A DNA stretch of 64,000 nt from Raphanus sativus. Lineage: Eukaryota; Streptophyta; Magnoliopsida; Brassicales; Brassicaceae. Each line of letters opens with the position of its first letter. The first letter of the stretch is position 1. The notes under the pieces were generated by a model that had not been told where the DNA came from, made no database searches, and worked only from the letters and a program-made list of their open reading frames with translations. Positions 35,966 through 46,100 of this stretch are shown here, in pieces. The stretch covers positions 3,842,668-3,906,667 of the forward strand of contig NC_079519.1 in assembly GCF_000801105.2 (NCBI RefSeq). Direction: 5' to 3'. The translations under genes and the position numbers were made by a program.

Positions 35966-36298
35966 TGTCTATGCCTAAGGCTTATTCTGACATTGAAAAT
36001 GTTATTTTCTCTGCTTAACATTTCCTTTACTGGTTTGTAGGATAAGCTCGACCTGACTGATACAAATACATTTGAGTGTTGGGAGATGGCAAAACAACAA
36101 GTCACAGAACATAGTCGCCAAGCTGAAGCACGCAGTTCACAAAGGAAAGTTGCCAAGTTAAAGCACAAAGATGATCGCAGATCTTCACTCAATGATGCAT
36201 GCACTTCAAAGTCACAGAACATAGTCGCCAAGCTGAAGCACGCAGTTGATAGTAAGCATCCACTATCTGACCACAAAGTTGATGATGCAGAAGATTGT

Positions 36299-36368
36299 AA
36301 AACGGTGGGCAAAAACAAGAACATGGTGTTTATCAAACGGTGGGCAAAAACAAGAACATGGTGTTTAT
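36299..36368 (+). repeat. 35-bp tandem duplication in coding sequence
   Basis: The unit starting AACGGTGGGCAAAAACAAGA and ending GTGTTTATCA occurs twice in succession. Since 35 is not a multiple of three, it shifts the SWIB reading frame of the PHD-SWIB pseudogene. Confidence 0.9.
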
Positions 36369-37126
36369 CAGATGGGGTTCAAAGCCCCTCATTGATTTCC
36401 TAACATCAATAGGGGAAGATACCAGACGTGCAATGTCACAGCGTAGATTGCACGTCTACGTTGTGATGAGAAGCTGTACTCTATCTTCGGGAAGAGGTCT
36501 GTGAAACAAAGAAAGATTCATAGACTTTTAGATGCTCACTTCACAGACAACCTTGAGCAGTTGGAATGTAACACACGTTCGGAACGTGGCTTCAGTGGAA
36601 AGAATGAAAGGGTTTCCCTGCCGTTCAAGAAGAAGCAGAGAGTAGAAAGGTCACATGAGAAGGAAGTGAAACCTCAAATCTGGCCAACCAGACCTGTGAA
36701 AATGAAGTGAAACCTGAAATGAAGCCAACGGACACTTGTGTAAAGGAAGCGAAACCTGAAATGCGGCCAACTGGTTACGCTGCAATCAATGCAGATAATG
36801 GAAAGCGTGTTTATCTGCGGAAGAGTTTAGTTCTAGAGTTATTGAAGAAGCATAAAGAGGGAAAAAGGTAGTGGGGAAAGTGAAGAATGCCCTAGGGACC
36901 GTATAGCGTACCAGATCTTGCAGGTTACAGGTAAACCAGGACTTGTGATTTATTATTAGATTGCTTTCTATACTAAGCTTTGCTGTTTCTTCTTTCTATC
37001 TTCTAGATTTTAGCTAATTGTTCTTTTCATCTGTTTCATGACCGTTCCATCACAATCACACTTCCAGTTACACCTTCCCTTTTTTGCGTTTTCTGTAGGC
37101 ATTAAAACTGCTGATGACCAAAGTCA

Positions 37127-37283
37127 GGGCCTGCTTCTCTGTCTCTGTTGCCCACATTCTGTATGTGAAGGTTGTGTTAGTCGTGCTGAGTTTATTCACC
37201 TGAAAGAGAATAAATGGTTATGCAATCAGTGCCAGGAGTATGTTGTTATTTTAGAAGAGATTCAAAAGTATGATGCTGCTGGG
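37127..37283 (+). pseudogene. Second zinc finger of PHD-SWIB gene, fused into the Plus3 exon
   Basis: The exon 37099-37283 begins with Plus3 sequence (GIKTADDQSQG) and switches without an intron to [20 protein letters not shown] and QECVV-like Cys-rich finger sequence, ending at a GT donor in the same place as the normal finger exon. So this exon is a hybrid of exon 5 and exon 3 of the same gene family, probably made by recombination between tandem copies. The reading frame is open through the junction. Confidence 0.7.
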
Positions 37284-37612
37284 GTATGTTTCAAACCATA
37301 ACGTATCAAAGTTATTTCCTTTTTGTACAAAGCCTCTTTTAGTCTTGAAATTTTGATAGCCATCTGTTGTAGACACACTAATGTGTTTAGGAATGATAAG
37401 ACGAATCTACTGCATATTTGGTGTCTTGAATGGGTTGATAATTGTCATCTTTTCTTTAATCAGAAATGTGATATATTAACTGTCTATACCTAAAACTTTT
37501 TTTTCCTGAAATTTAAAATGTTATTCTTCTCTGCTTAACCTTTCTGTTGATGTGTTTCAATAGTTAAATTCATTTTACCTTAACTCCTTCACCATCTTCA
37601 TATGTAGGTGGG

Positions 37613-38079
37613 AATGTTTGTTGCGTTAGCCATCGTTTTGCGTTCTAAACCTGAGGCTTTGACTACTGTCTTGCCGACTCTGAGAGTGAATCAGTCCTAA
37701 GTATCAGGGACACGACAAGCTTCCCTTTACTGTTTGGATGATGGCTCAGGCCTCCTCCCGAGGTGATCTATGTCTTGGCTTGTATTCATGGTCACATAAC
37801 TTGCTACGCTAGTCAGAGTCAGTAGTAAGAAGCGTTGATGTATCCCTCAGTCATTGGATCTCATCCTTCAATTCGTTGAGGAGTGAGTCAGTCGCATACT
37901 GTTTTCAGATTTGTCATCTCCTTTGCTTGTATTGTAGCAATTTATTTTGTTTGCACTTGTCTTTAATTAGGACTCGGTCGCGTCCAAGGGCTCGGACCAT
38001 ACTTGTAGATGGAGGTCTTACGGAAGGAGAGCCGCTGAATCCACTTACTTCGTTTGAGATCTTGGTGCGTCGCACATTC
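37613..38079 (+). pseudogene. DUF2359/TMEM214-like fragment, copy 3
   Basis: After an AG acceptor the plus strand reads VGMFVALAIVLRSKPEALTT, VLPTLR, then broken pieces of the DKLP-IVWMMAQ and GDLCLGLYSWSHNLL segments. After a real intron (about 37881-37969) it continues with RPRARTILVDGGL and FEILVRRTF. Stops follow LRVNQS and HNLLR. The intron that separates MMAQ from ASRGD in the copy at 3604-3695 is absent here. The fragment ends inside an exon, where UGGT sequence takes over. Confidence 0.75.
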
Positions 38080-39168
38080 CAGCTTCAGACGATGTGAAGT
38101 ATGTGACTCATCAAGGAATGGAATTGTTACATGAGGGAGTCCGTTACCTGGTTAGTTCTCGTACTAATAGCTTCCTGTGTCTTGTGAACTTGGGCTTGAA
38201 TCTGGTGCAAATGCAATCATTTCAAATGGAAGGGTAAGTAAACCACTTCTTATCTTTCTCTGGTCAATATATATTTTACTATATACCTACTCTTAGTAAC
38301 TGTTTCAATTGTATCATTGGTAGGTGAGTTTTCCTGTGGATGAGAGGACATTTATGAGTCATGATTTGCACCTTCTTGAGTCAATGGAGATCAATCGAAG
38401 GGTAAAAGCCCTGTTCAAGAAATTATTGAAGGGTGTGGATCCTGATTGACTGACTAGGTACCCGCTTTTCATGCTTTACTGACTAGTCTTGTGCTCTTAC
38501 TGCTTGTATTTTAATATTTGCTTTATCTCTTCTCATGTGCGTTTTGAAAATAGCTGGTAGATATAGTTCTTCTAGGAATAGTCCCCCTTTAACGGTTTGA
38601 AAAATGGCTGATAGAAGATTGTTTTTCTTGTTTGTCACACTTGCAGTACATATTTTAGCCATGTCTTCATGCTTGGGTCATCTGCAATGTTAACATGGGA
38701 CCGTAGTTCTGAAAGTGCACGATTTGAGGTGTTGAGTTCGGAATACAGGTATGCATACAGGGTTTCTGGAGAGAACATTTACGTGGTAGGCCATACTAGA
38801 CCAACTAACTTCACTGGAGAGACAGCGGCAGGAGATTATCTAAGAGACGCTTAGCAAGGATCCAAACAGTTTATCCAATCTAAGATCAGGCAAGTTGTTC
38901 AATATGGCTTCTACATTTGGTCTAGCACCACCATTTGATGTTCGCACTATACTCTGAAATCTTTATAACACTCTTGTGCTGGTTTCGGATTATCTTCTTG
39001 AGTTCTAGGCTCAAATTGATTGGCATGAGTTTATATCGTTTCAGGATCTTCCTAATTATGCTCAGCACACTGTTCCTATGTTTTCACTTCCCCAAGAGAG
39101 GTTGTGGTGTGGGAACGCCACCAAATCCATGGCCAGAACAATCGATTTATGCAATGATAATAGCTTCA
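38080..39168 (+). pseudogene. Second UGGT (EBS1-like) fragment
   Basis: It starts inside the exon shared with DUF2359 (SDDVKYVTHQGMELLHEGVR), then CELGLESGANAIISNGR before a GT at 38234, an exon at about 38323-38458 ([20 protein letters not shown]), 38646-38748 ([17 protein letters not shown]) and a block at 38758-39168 holding GFWREHLRGRPY, TLSKDPN and [18 protein letters not shown] remnants. Frameshifts are present in several exons, and the long central part is missing. Parts are near-identical to the first UGGT relic: 38644-38757 matches 31250-31365, and 38825-38941 matches 33486-33605. Large segments must therefore have been duplicated after both copies were already degraded. Confidence 0.8.
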
Positions 39169-39769
39169 GGTAAAATGGTGGCTTGTCTAATAACACACTA
39201 ATAATCTTAGATGCTTCCAAGTTTCCCTGTAAAAGTTAGTTTCCATATATAAAACATTGATAAAGCAGTTGTTAAATCTGGTGGTTGGTTCTTCTGCTGC
39301 TGCAGCTACATACAAAGCCTAATCCTTCTCCATCAAGTGACATCTCTGAACAAGACTAAAAGCTTAGCTGGGAGAGTGAATGAAGAATTATGTTGCAATC
39401 AATGTTCAACATTATCTGAACTAGATAAACCTTATGCAGGGGAATAATATATATCAGTATAATAGGGTTTAAGATTCACTACCTAAATAATACCAAAAGT
39501 TTATGATTAACAAGTAATGTATATTATGTTTGCAATATAGATCTCAAAGACTCACCACACAATACAAACTTTCGAAGATGTTACTAAAGAAAACATCTTA
39601 CACTCCACACCTTGCATTCTTATGAAAGCAGCGTCTGCTCTTCGCTTCCACAAAAGCTATTTCCATTCTCTGAGTGGAGGAATATGTTTAGCATACAAAA
39701 AGGCTCATGATACCGCCTTTCTTCTTTAAAACAAACATACCTTCACAAAATCCATCACATTATGGAACC
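39169..39769. other. No clear gene
   Basis: A short piece at 39302-39360 could be a C-terminal coding scrap (LHTKPNPSPSSDISEQD then TAA), but its family is not recognised. The rest is unremarkable. Confidence 0.35.
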
Positions 39770-40072
39770 TGTCGGCGTGTAAGTCCACGTACTTGGAACA
39801 CCCACCATAAACTGCAGTGTCAGGGCTCTGATATAGAATTCAGATCAATCGACTGGGTCAAAATCTGCACATACTTGTTGTACGCTGCGCGGTCTACCAT
39901 GACTACGGGAGCTCCTTCCTTCAGTGCAGCGTTTTACCTTACAATCACAAGAGTTTGAGCAGCAATCATCTCAGTGTAAGTAAAGCCAAGCGTGCTTTGT
40001 AATGATGCGAGCAAGGGTCCTGTAATGATTATTTGTCCACTTCATCATCGATGCAATGATGGGAGGAGTAAA
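39770..40072 (-). pseudogene. DusA-like tRNA-dihydrouridine synthase fragment
   Basis: On the minus strand, 40072 to about 39945 reads PPIIASMMKWTNNHYRTLAR and ITKHAWLY, then TEMIAAQTLV after a 4-bp insertion. This is the amino end of the DusA family (APMMDWTDNHYRTLAR-like). Directly after it, 39938-39858 reads ALKEGAPVVMVDRAAYNKY, which belongs near the carboxyl end, followed by traces of VPSSGLTRRQV. The whole centre, including the active-site Cys region, is deleted. DusA enzymes reduce uridine to dihydrouridine in tRNA. Non-functional. Confidence 0.7.
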
Positions 40073-40385
40073 AGAGAAGGCTCTAGTGAGGACAAGAATC
40101 AAGAAGTTAGCTGGGGAGCTGAGAGAAAGGAAACCTGAATAAAGGAGGGAGATGAGGAAGTGGTGGAGAATCTAGCAGAAAAATTTGGTTGTTTGAGCAT
40201 CCGAGAATGATAACGATGGAGAGAAGAAGAACACTTGAACATCCCCGAGACATAAGGTCAGAACAGTTTGGTAGGCACCACAATTTAGTCTCGTCGGAGA
40301 CTAAATGACTGTTGGCACAGTGGAAAAAGAACAAATGTCTAATCCTAGTGAAGATTGAAGAAGTTACTGTAACTTGATCTATAAG

Positions 40386-40879
40386 GCTGGGAGGTTGGAG
40401 AATGTTGTTGGATGGTATCACTCCCACCCGGGATACGGATGCTGGCTCTCTGGTATTGACGTTGACGTTTCTACGTAGAGGCTTAACCAACAGTATCAAG
40501 AACCATTTCTAGCTGTTGTTATTGATCCCACAAGGACTGTTCTGTTTCAGCGGGTAAGGTTGAGGAGATTGGAGCATTCACAAGGGTATAAGCCTCCAGA
40601 TGAGCCTGTTTATGAGTATCAGACTATTCCTCTTAATAAGACTGCAAACAGGTTACATATATACACACTTGAGTTTTCTCATTGGAAAGCAGTATTCTTA
40701 TGTCTGACTTTTTGATTTTCTGGCAGTACAACTATTCATTGGATATAACATACTCCAAGTCATCTCTTGATAGTCACCTTCTGGGTCTCCTGTGGAACAA
40801 GTACTGGGTGAACACTCTTTCTCCTTCCCCATTGCTGGGTAATGGAGACTATGTTGCTGGACAAATATCAGAGACTTGG
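40386..40879 (+). pseudogene. CSN5 (CSN5B-like) fragment with JAMM motif
   Basis: The first part, 40386-40651, contains [19 protein letters not shown] and LSGID, the JAMM metalloprotease motif of COP9 signalosome subunit 5 (two His and the Asp are kept), then the QRLNQQYQEPFLAVVIDPTR region. The second exon, 40727-40879, reads SLDSHLLGLLWNKYWVNTL and NGDYVAGQIS. The GYKPPDEP wording is closer to Arabidopsis CSN5B than to CSN5A as I recall them. A CAG to TAG change at 40476-40478, a 6-bp duplication before it and a 5-bp insertion in TRTV kill it, and both ends are missing. CSN5 removes NEDD8 from cullins. In Arabidopsis CSN5B is next to EBS1, so this fits the UGGT fragments nearby. Confidence 0.85.
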
Positions 40880-41117
40880 GTAAATATGGCCTAGAACAGA
40901 ACACGATAACAAGTCTGCTACTGAAAAGTTTTTTTTTGCTTAAATCTTAGAAAAACTCAGGTCTAATAATGTTATCTTAAATAAGATGAAAGCAATGCAA
41001 AATAACAAAGATCTGAGCATACTCAGAAGACTTGTTCAATAACAGACAAACTTGGAGCTAGGCTTGTTTGTGCTCTCTCCCCCCCACCAATTCCTCCACA
41101 TGTTCATCCGCTTTTCC
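40880..41117. other. 3' flank of the IRE1-like gene
   Basis: Short spacer between the CSN5 relic and the convergent IRE1-like gene. It holds the presumed 3' untranslated region of the latter. No clear poly(A) signal could be assigned. Confidence 0.35.
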
Positions 41118-43112
41118 TTAAGCTTTTTCAAAGAAGGTTTGGAAATCTTCATGCTTACTGAAGAGATTCCTGGTGATCATATGAACTTCCATCAGCAAGC
41201 ATGGGAATTTTCTTGCAAAATATTCCCCCACTTTCGTTCGGCTGCCTCCAACGATGGCCTAACACAACACAGACATTCATATTAGGTTTTGTAAAATGCT
41301 TTTGATATGTAGGTTGTAGAAGACAAACCTTGACATCGCCAGGAAATTTCTCTTCTTTTACGTGTACAAGAGTATTACGCACGAACCGTACCAAATCAAT
41401 CAAATGTCGACGGTTGTAGCGAGGACCGTTTTCCTCTGCTTCTTTCTCGTCCATGAAAGATACTAATTTCTCATCTAGTACCTCATCCCATTCATATTTT
41501 ATACCCTTGAAAACCTCTTTTTCGCTCTTATTCACCAACATTATTAAGCTTGCGTACTCCTTACTTTGGGTTTTCATTGTCCGAAAGCTTTCACTAGCTC
41601 GCTCTAAAAGAAGGTTCCTCTTATCTTGCGTCCAAAAGAACGGATGAGCAAGAGCTTCTTTTGCAGTCGGACTGCAAATAGTTAAACACTTGTGAGACAA
41701 AAGTTTAACTCAGTACTGGATAATAAGAAAAGGGAAGATGACACTACCGGAGCTCGTAGTTGAAATTAGCCAGCGCCTTCCAAAGATAATAAGCTTCTTG
41801 TGGTAGAAGTTTAAGTTGGTAAACAGTAGTCTGGTCCATCGTTCTTGTCTTGAAATCTGCTTCATCTTTGTACAAAGGTCTACGCGCTAGCATGTATACC
41901 ATAGTGAGACCAAGTGCGTAAACATCGTCTTCAATCCCTTGATAGGTTGTCTTCGACGACTTACGAGGAGTTTGCTCTGGGTCTGGCCAAATCCCTGTTA
42001 CACCTGAAAGTTTACAGAGAGAATAACACTTATTTGTTGTCAAATTCTTACATTAAATGTGTTGATAAAAAAAAAACTTACTCATGGATTTGTTAGTGCG
42101 ATGCCTGCTCAAGCTAAGATCACCGATCTTTGCAGCTACATGATCACCATTATCCTTAGATACTATAAGGACGGTCTCGGGGTTCAGATTGCCATGGATA
42201 TAACACATATCGTGCATATCCGCAACACCCTGAACCAAATCTCTGATGAGAGATACGAGGAGACTTGTTGGATACCCCGTTCCTTCTTCCCACAGCTTAT
42301 TCTTGCTCTTAAACTCCTTTAGAAAAGAGATCTGCTTGTCAGCTAGAGATTCTCTGGCCACTGCTACTTCACTTGAACAAAATCTAATCAGGTCTCCTAT
42401 GCTGCACTCCCATTTTTCAAAACACATGTACATGTAAGTAATGTCGCTTTCCCGCCCATAGAATCGGAGTATGTACTCGGTGTCACATGCATAATGGTTA
42501 GCCATCTCCATAAAAGCACTGGAAGCAACATCTGAACCCTCATCACGATCATCATCTTTTAGATGCTTCCTATTAACGGACACAATACGAGCATCATATT
42601 TACCCTCAAAGACTTGAATCCCGTCACTGTATGTAACATGTGAATCTAGCTCAACACCCAACTTGCCAATTTTCAAATTAGTCTTTTCTACTGGTTTTGG
42701 CACATCTTGAGTTCCTGAGAGAGCAGTCTCATCATCTTCAGCAGGATCATTCATATCCTTGTCATCTTCACCAGGATCATTCATATCCATATCCTTTGGA
42801 TCCTTGTTCTCTGGGTTCATTGTCTTCTTGTTCTTCTTCTTTTTATTTTGCTTCTTCTTTGCATTCTTTGCATCCTTCATTTTCTTGCACCAAATGAGAC
42901 CTTTAGCAGCGACACGTAAACAAACTCCAGAGAGAACACCCATTAAAAACACCCAGTAGTCTCGTTTTTCACTGCTAAGAAAAACAAAAACATACATATA
43001 AAGAGCTGCTTATAAACATTCATTCAATTTATTTTTTTTTTAAAAGAGGATAGAACACATACCGATTGTTAGTCTCTCGGGTATCATCTCCGTTGCAAAG
43101 AGAAAACGACAT
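41118..43112 (-). CDS. IRE1-like protein without luminal sensor (kinase-like plus KEN RNase domain)
   Basis: Five exons: 43112-43063, 42974-42082, 42003-41748, 41671-41329 and 41258-41118, all GT-AG in phase, give 560 residues. A short N-terminus leads to one membrane segment (about 24-45), a Lys-rich then Asp-rich cytosolic linker, a kinase-like domain (about 119-398) and a KEN-type RNase domain (about 400-560, LRPTAKEALAHPFFW at its border). IRE1 proteins sit in the ER membrane and splice or cut RNA in the unfolded protein response. Arabidopsis IRE1C likewise lacks the sensor. The kinase motifs are changed: the HRD position reads HGN (277-279), DFG/DMG reads DLS (302-304), and no clear VAIK Lys is seen (VSVN at 148-151). 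RNase residues Tyr485, Asn499 and His503 line up with the human catalytic set, but the Lys next to that Asn is Thr500. No stop or frameshift was found. An in-frame path continues upstream into the SWIB region, so the start at 43112 is a choice. Confidence 0.75.
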
Positions 43113-46100
43113 GAAGAGAGTGTAATAGATGATGCATCGAGGGAGTATGTGTCGGATCAGAGAAAAACACCTCCAATGGTCTAATGATGTCCCCACTACC
43201 TTCTCCCCAAAGTTCTCGTTATGCTTCTTCAATAACTCTAGAACTAAGCTCCTAAGCAGATAAACAAGCTTTATATTCTCCTCTGCGTTGATCGTAGCAA
43301 AACCGGTTTGATCAGGTTTCAGTTCCTTGTCATAAGTTTCGTCAGTTGAGCTTTCTATGCTCTGCTTCTTCTTGCACTTGCACGGCATGAAAACACTTTG
43401 ATTCTTTCCGCTGAAGCCACGTTCCAACTGCTCAAGGTTGTCTGTGAAGTGAGCATCTAAAAGTCTATGAATCTTTCTTTGTTTCACAGACCTCTTCCTG
43501 AAGATAGAGTACAGCTTCTCATCACAGCGAACTTTCTTCTTCTTTCTATGATCAAGCAGGTTTTCCTGACGAATGTATTTGTTGATAATAGACTCCACGC
43601 TACGTTCTGACATGGCATGTCTGGTATCTTCCCCTATTGATGTTAGGAAATCAATAAGGGACTTTGAACACCATCTGATAAGCACTGTATTCTTGTTTTT
43701 CTCCACCGTTTTACAATCTTCTGCATCATCATCAACTGTGTCCTTCAGCTTGGCGACTTGCTTCTGTGACTTTGAAGTGTGTGCAGCATTGAGTGAAGAA
43801 GATCTGCGGACATCTTTGTGCCTTAACTTGGTAACTTTCCTTTGTGAACTTTTGGCACCAAGGACATCCTCTTGTTGTTTTGCTAAGTTCGGTTGTGTGC
43901 CAAATACATTGTGATCATGTTTTGTGATATCTCCAGAAACGTTACAGGCCTCTCCTCCTGATTTCCCTTCTCCACAACAGCTCTCAGCCGAGCATGCGCA
44001 AGTCTCACACGTACTGACATCAGAGGTACATGACGGCTTTGTCTCCTCCTCTCGGACTTTTGTTGCTACATTTGTAGAGCTTAGTGTCTCGGTTATCCAT
44101 ATTCTCTCTTCTTTGCCCTCCATTCCCGTGTAAGGTGCAAAAGCCTCAAAGACACATGTTAGGTCACGGATTCGTTGCTTCGCTATCTTACTTTGTACCT
44201 TCTTCCTCTTTGCTGCTGGGGTCCCTATGTCAAAAATGGGCACATCCGAGAAACATTGTTTAAAAACCGATACAACACTTGCCAAATACATACATACATA
44301 CATACATGACCAAAATCCTTGAGCTTACCTGGTCTGGGGTAAAACTGAGGTTTCACTTCCTTCTCACAAGTCTTGGTTGCCCAGATTTGAGGTTTCACTT
44401 CCTTCTCATAAGTTTTCTCATGTGACCTTTCTATTCTCTGCTTCTTCTTCCACGGCTGGGAAACCCTTTCACTCATTCCAATGAAGCCACGGTCCGAACG
44501 TGTGTTACATTCTAACGGCTCAAGGTTGTCTTTGAAGTGAGCATCTAAAAGTCTATGAATCTTTCTTTGTTTCACAGACCCCTTCCCGAAGATAGAATAC
44601 AGCTTCTCATCCCAACGAACTTTCTTCTTCTTTATCTGAGGTATGTATTTGAGGATAACAGACTCCACGTTGTGCTGTGACATTGCACGTCTTGTATCTT
44701 CCCCTATTGATGTCAGGAAGTCAATGAGCGGCTTTGAACACCATCTGATAAACACCGTGTTCTTGTTTTTGCCCACCGGTTTATAATCTTCTGCATCATC
44801 ATCAACTGTGTGCTTCAGCTTGGCGACTTGCTTCTGTGACTTTGAAGTGTATGCATCGTTGAGTGGAGATCTGGGAGCATCTTTGTGGTCAGACAGCGAA
44901 TGCTTGCGATCAACTGTGTGCTTCAGCTTGGCGACTTGATTCCGTGACTTTGAAGTGTGTGCAGAATCATTGAGTGAAGATCTGGGAGCATATTTGTGCC
45001 TTAACTTGGTAACTTTCCTTTGTGAACTTTTGGCGCGAAGGACATCTTCAAAAGTGATGTCTTCTTGCTTTTTTGCTATCTCCCAACATTCGAGAAACAG
45101 GCACTCAAATGTAACTGTATCTGTCAGGTCGAGCTTATCCTGCAAACCAGTAGAGTAAGGTTGAGCAGAGAAGAATAACACTTCAAGTGTCATGAAAAAA
45201 GTAGTTAAACATTTGTGTAATCACACTTTTTTTTAAAGGAAAAAATGACTATATATAACAAGTTTTAACATATGCTAATCCTTGCGGATATATATTTCAT
45301 TCCATTCAAGACATCAGATTCATCTATCATTTCCTAAACACATTAAGTTATCAAAACTTCAAGATAAATAGAGGCTTAGGCGTCAAAATCAGGGTTAAAA
45401 TGAAATAATTTTGATATATATAATGGTTAGAAACATACCCCAGCAGTATCATACTTTTGAATCTCTTCCAAAACAACCACATACTCCTGGCACTGGTTGC
45501 ATAACCCTTTATTCGGTTTGAGGTGAACAAACTCAGCATGGGTAACACACCCTTCACATACGGAATGTGGGCAACAAAGACAGAGCAGCTTAGGTCTCTT
45601 CCCACACAAGTAGCAACTGTGCCATTCTGAAAATTAACAAATTCACAATCAAAACAATAATCCCTCCATAAAGCAAAGCATTACAAATACAGTAATATAT
45701 ACGGACGTTGTCAAATTTGTGTTTGTAAACCCTTAACAGACCCAAAAACACCTAACAAGGTAAGACATTATTAGTTTTCGAAGATTATAGACTTAATTCA
45801 ATCACCTTTGGCTAAAGAGACAGACAAAAGAAAATGACCCAAAGGTTGTTACTTTGAGTTAGAAATGGCTCTCTGCTAGCATAAAGAAAGAAACTTATAC
45901 GCAATGATTTTTTTTTTAAAGAAGAAGAAGCTTGAAAAAAAACAAAAAGAAACTTATATGTCTCTCATATCCCGACATAAAAACCATTAAACTAATCAAG
46001 AAGAGACATGTGACGGAAGCTCAAAGATGCGTGCCAATTACAAAATAATTAGGAATGAAGGTAAAAAGATTAGCAACTTTTACCGCAGATATAAGAATCA

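Larger units (their letters stand above)
33749..37126 (+). pseudogene. PHD-SWIB-Plus3 gene, pseudogene
   Basis: Exons 33749-33828 and 33982-34064 encode a PHD finger ([27 protein letters not shown]). Exon 34495-34682 encodes the second Cys-rich finger ([19 protein letters not shown]). Exon 36041-36930 carries the linker, SWIB remnants and the start of a Plus3 domain ([15 protein letters not shown], then RDRIAYQILQVTG in another frame). The exon from 37099 continues Plus3 (GIKTADDQSQG). Relatives are the PHD/SWIB/Plus3/GYF nuclear proteins of plants (AT2G18090 and NERD types), thought to act at chromatin. It is dead: TAG at 34037-34039, a 35-bp tandem duplication at 36299 that shifts frame, a deletion in the SWIB core near 36440, and a frameshift near 36890. 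A Helitron occupies the intron before exon 4. The leader upstream of the ATG matches that of the minus-strand copy at 48064. Confidence 0.8.

Noticed and set aside
40107..40499. 130-codon minus-strand open frame
   Set aside because: It overlaps the CSN5 relic in antisense and the DusA relic in another frame; no domain is visible.
43573..43914. 113-codon plus-strand open frame rich in Ser and Phe
   Set aside because: Antisense shadow of the SWIB exon; similar shadows occur opposite the other SWIB copies (35953, 44955, 46560).
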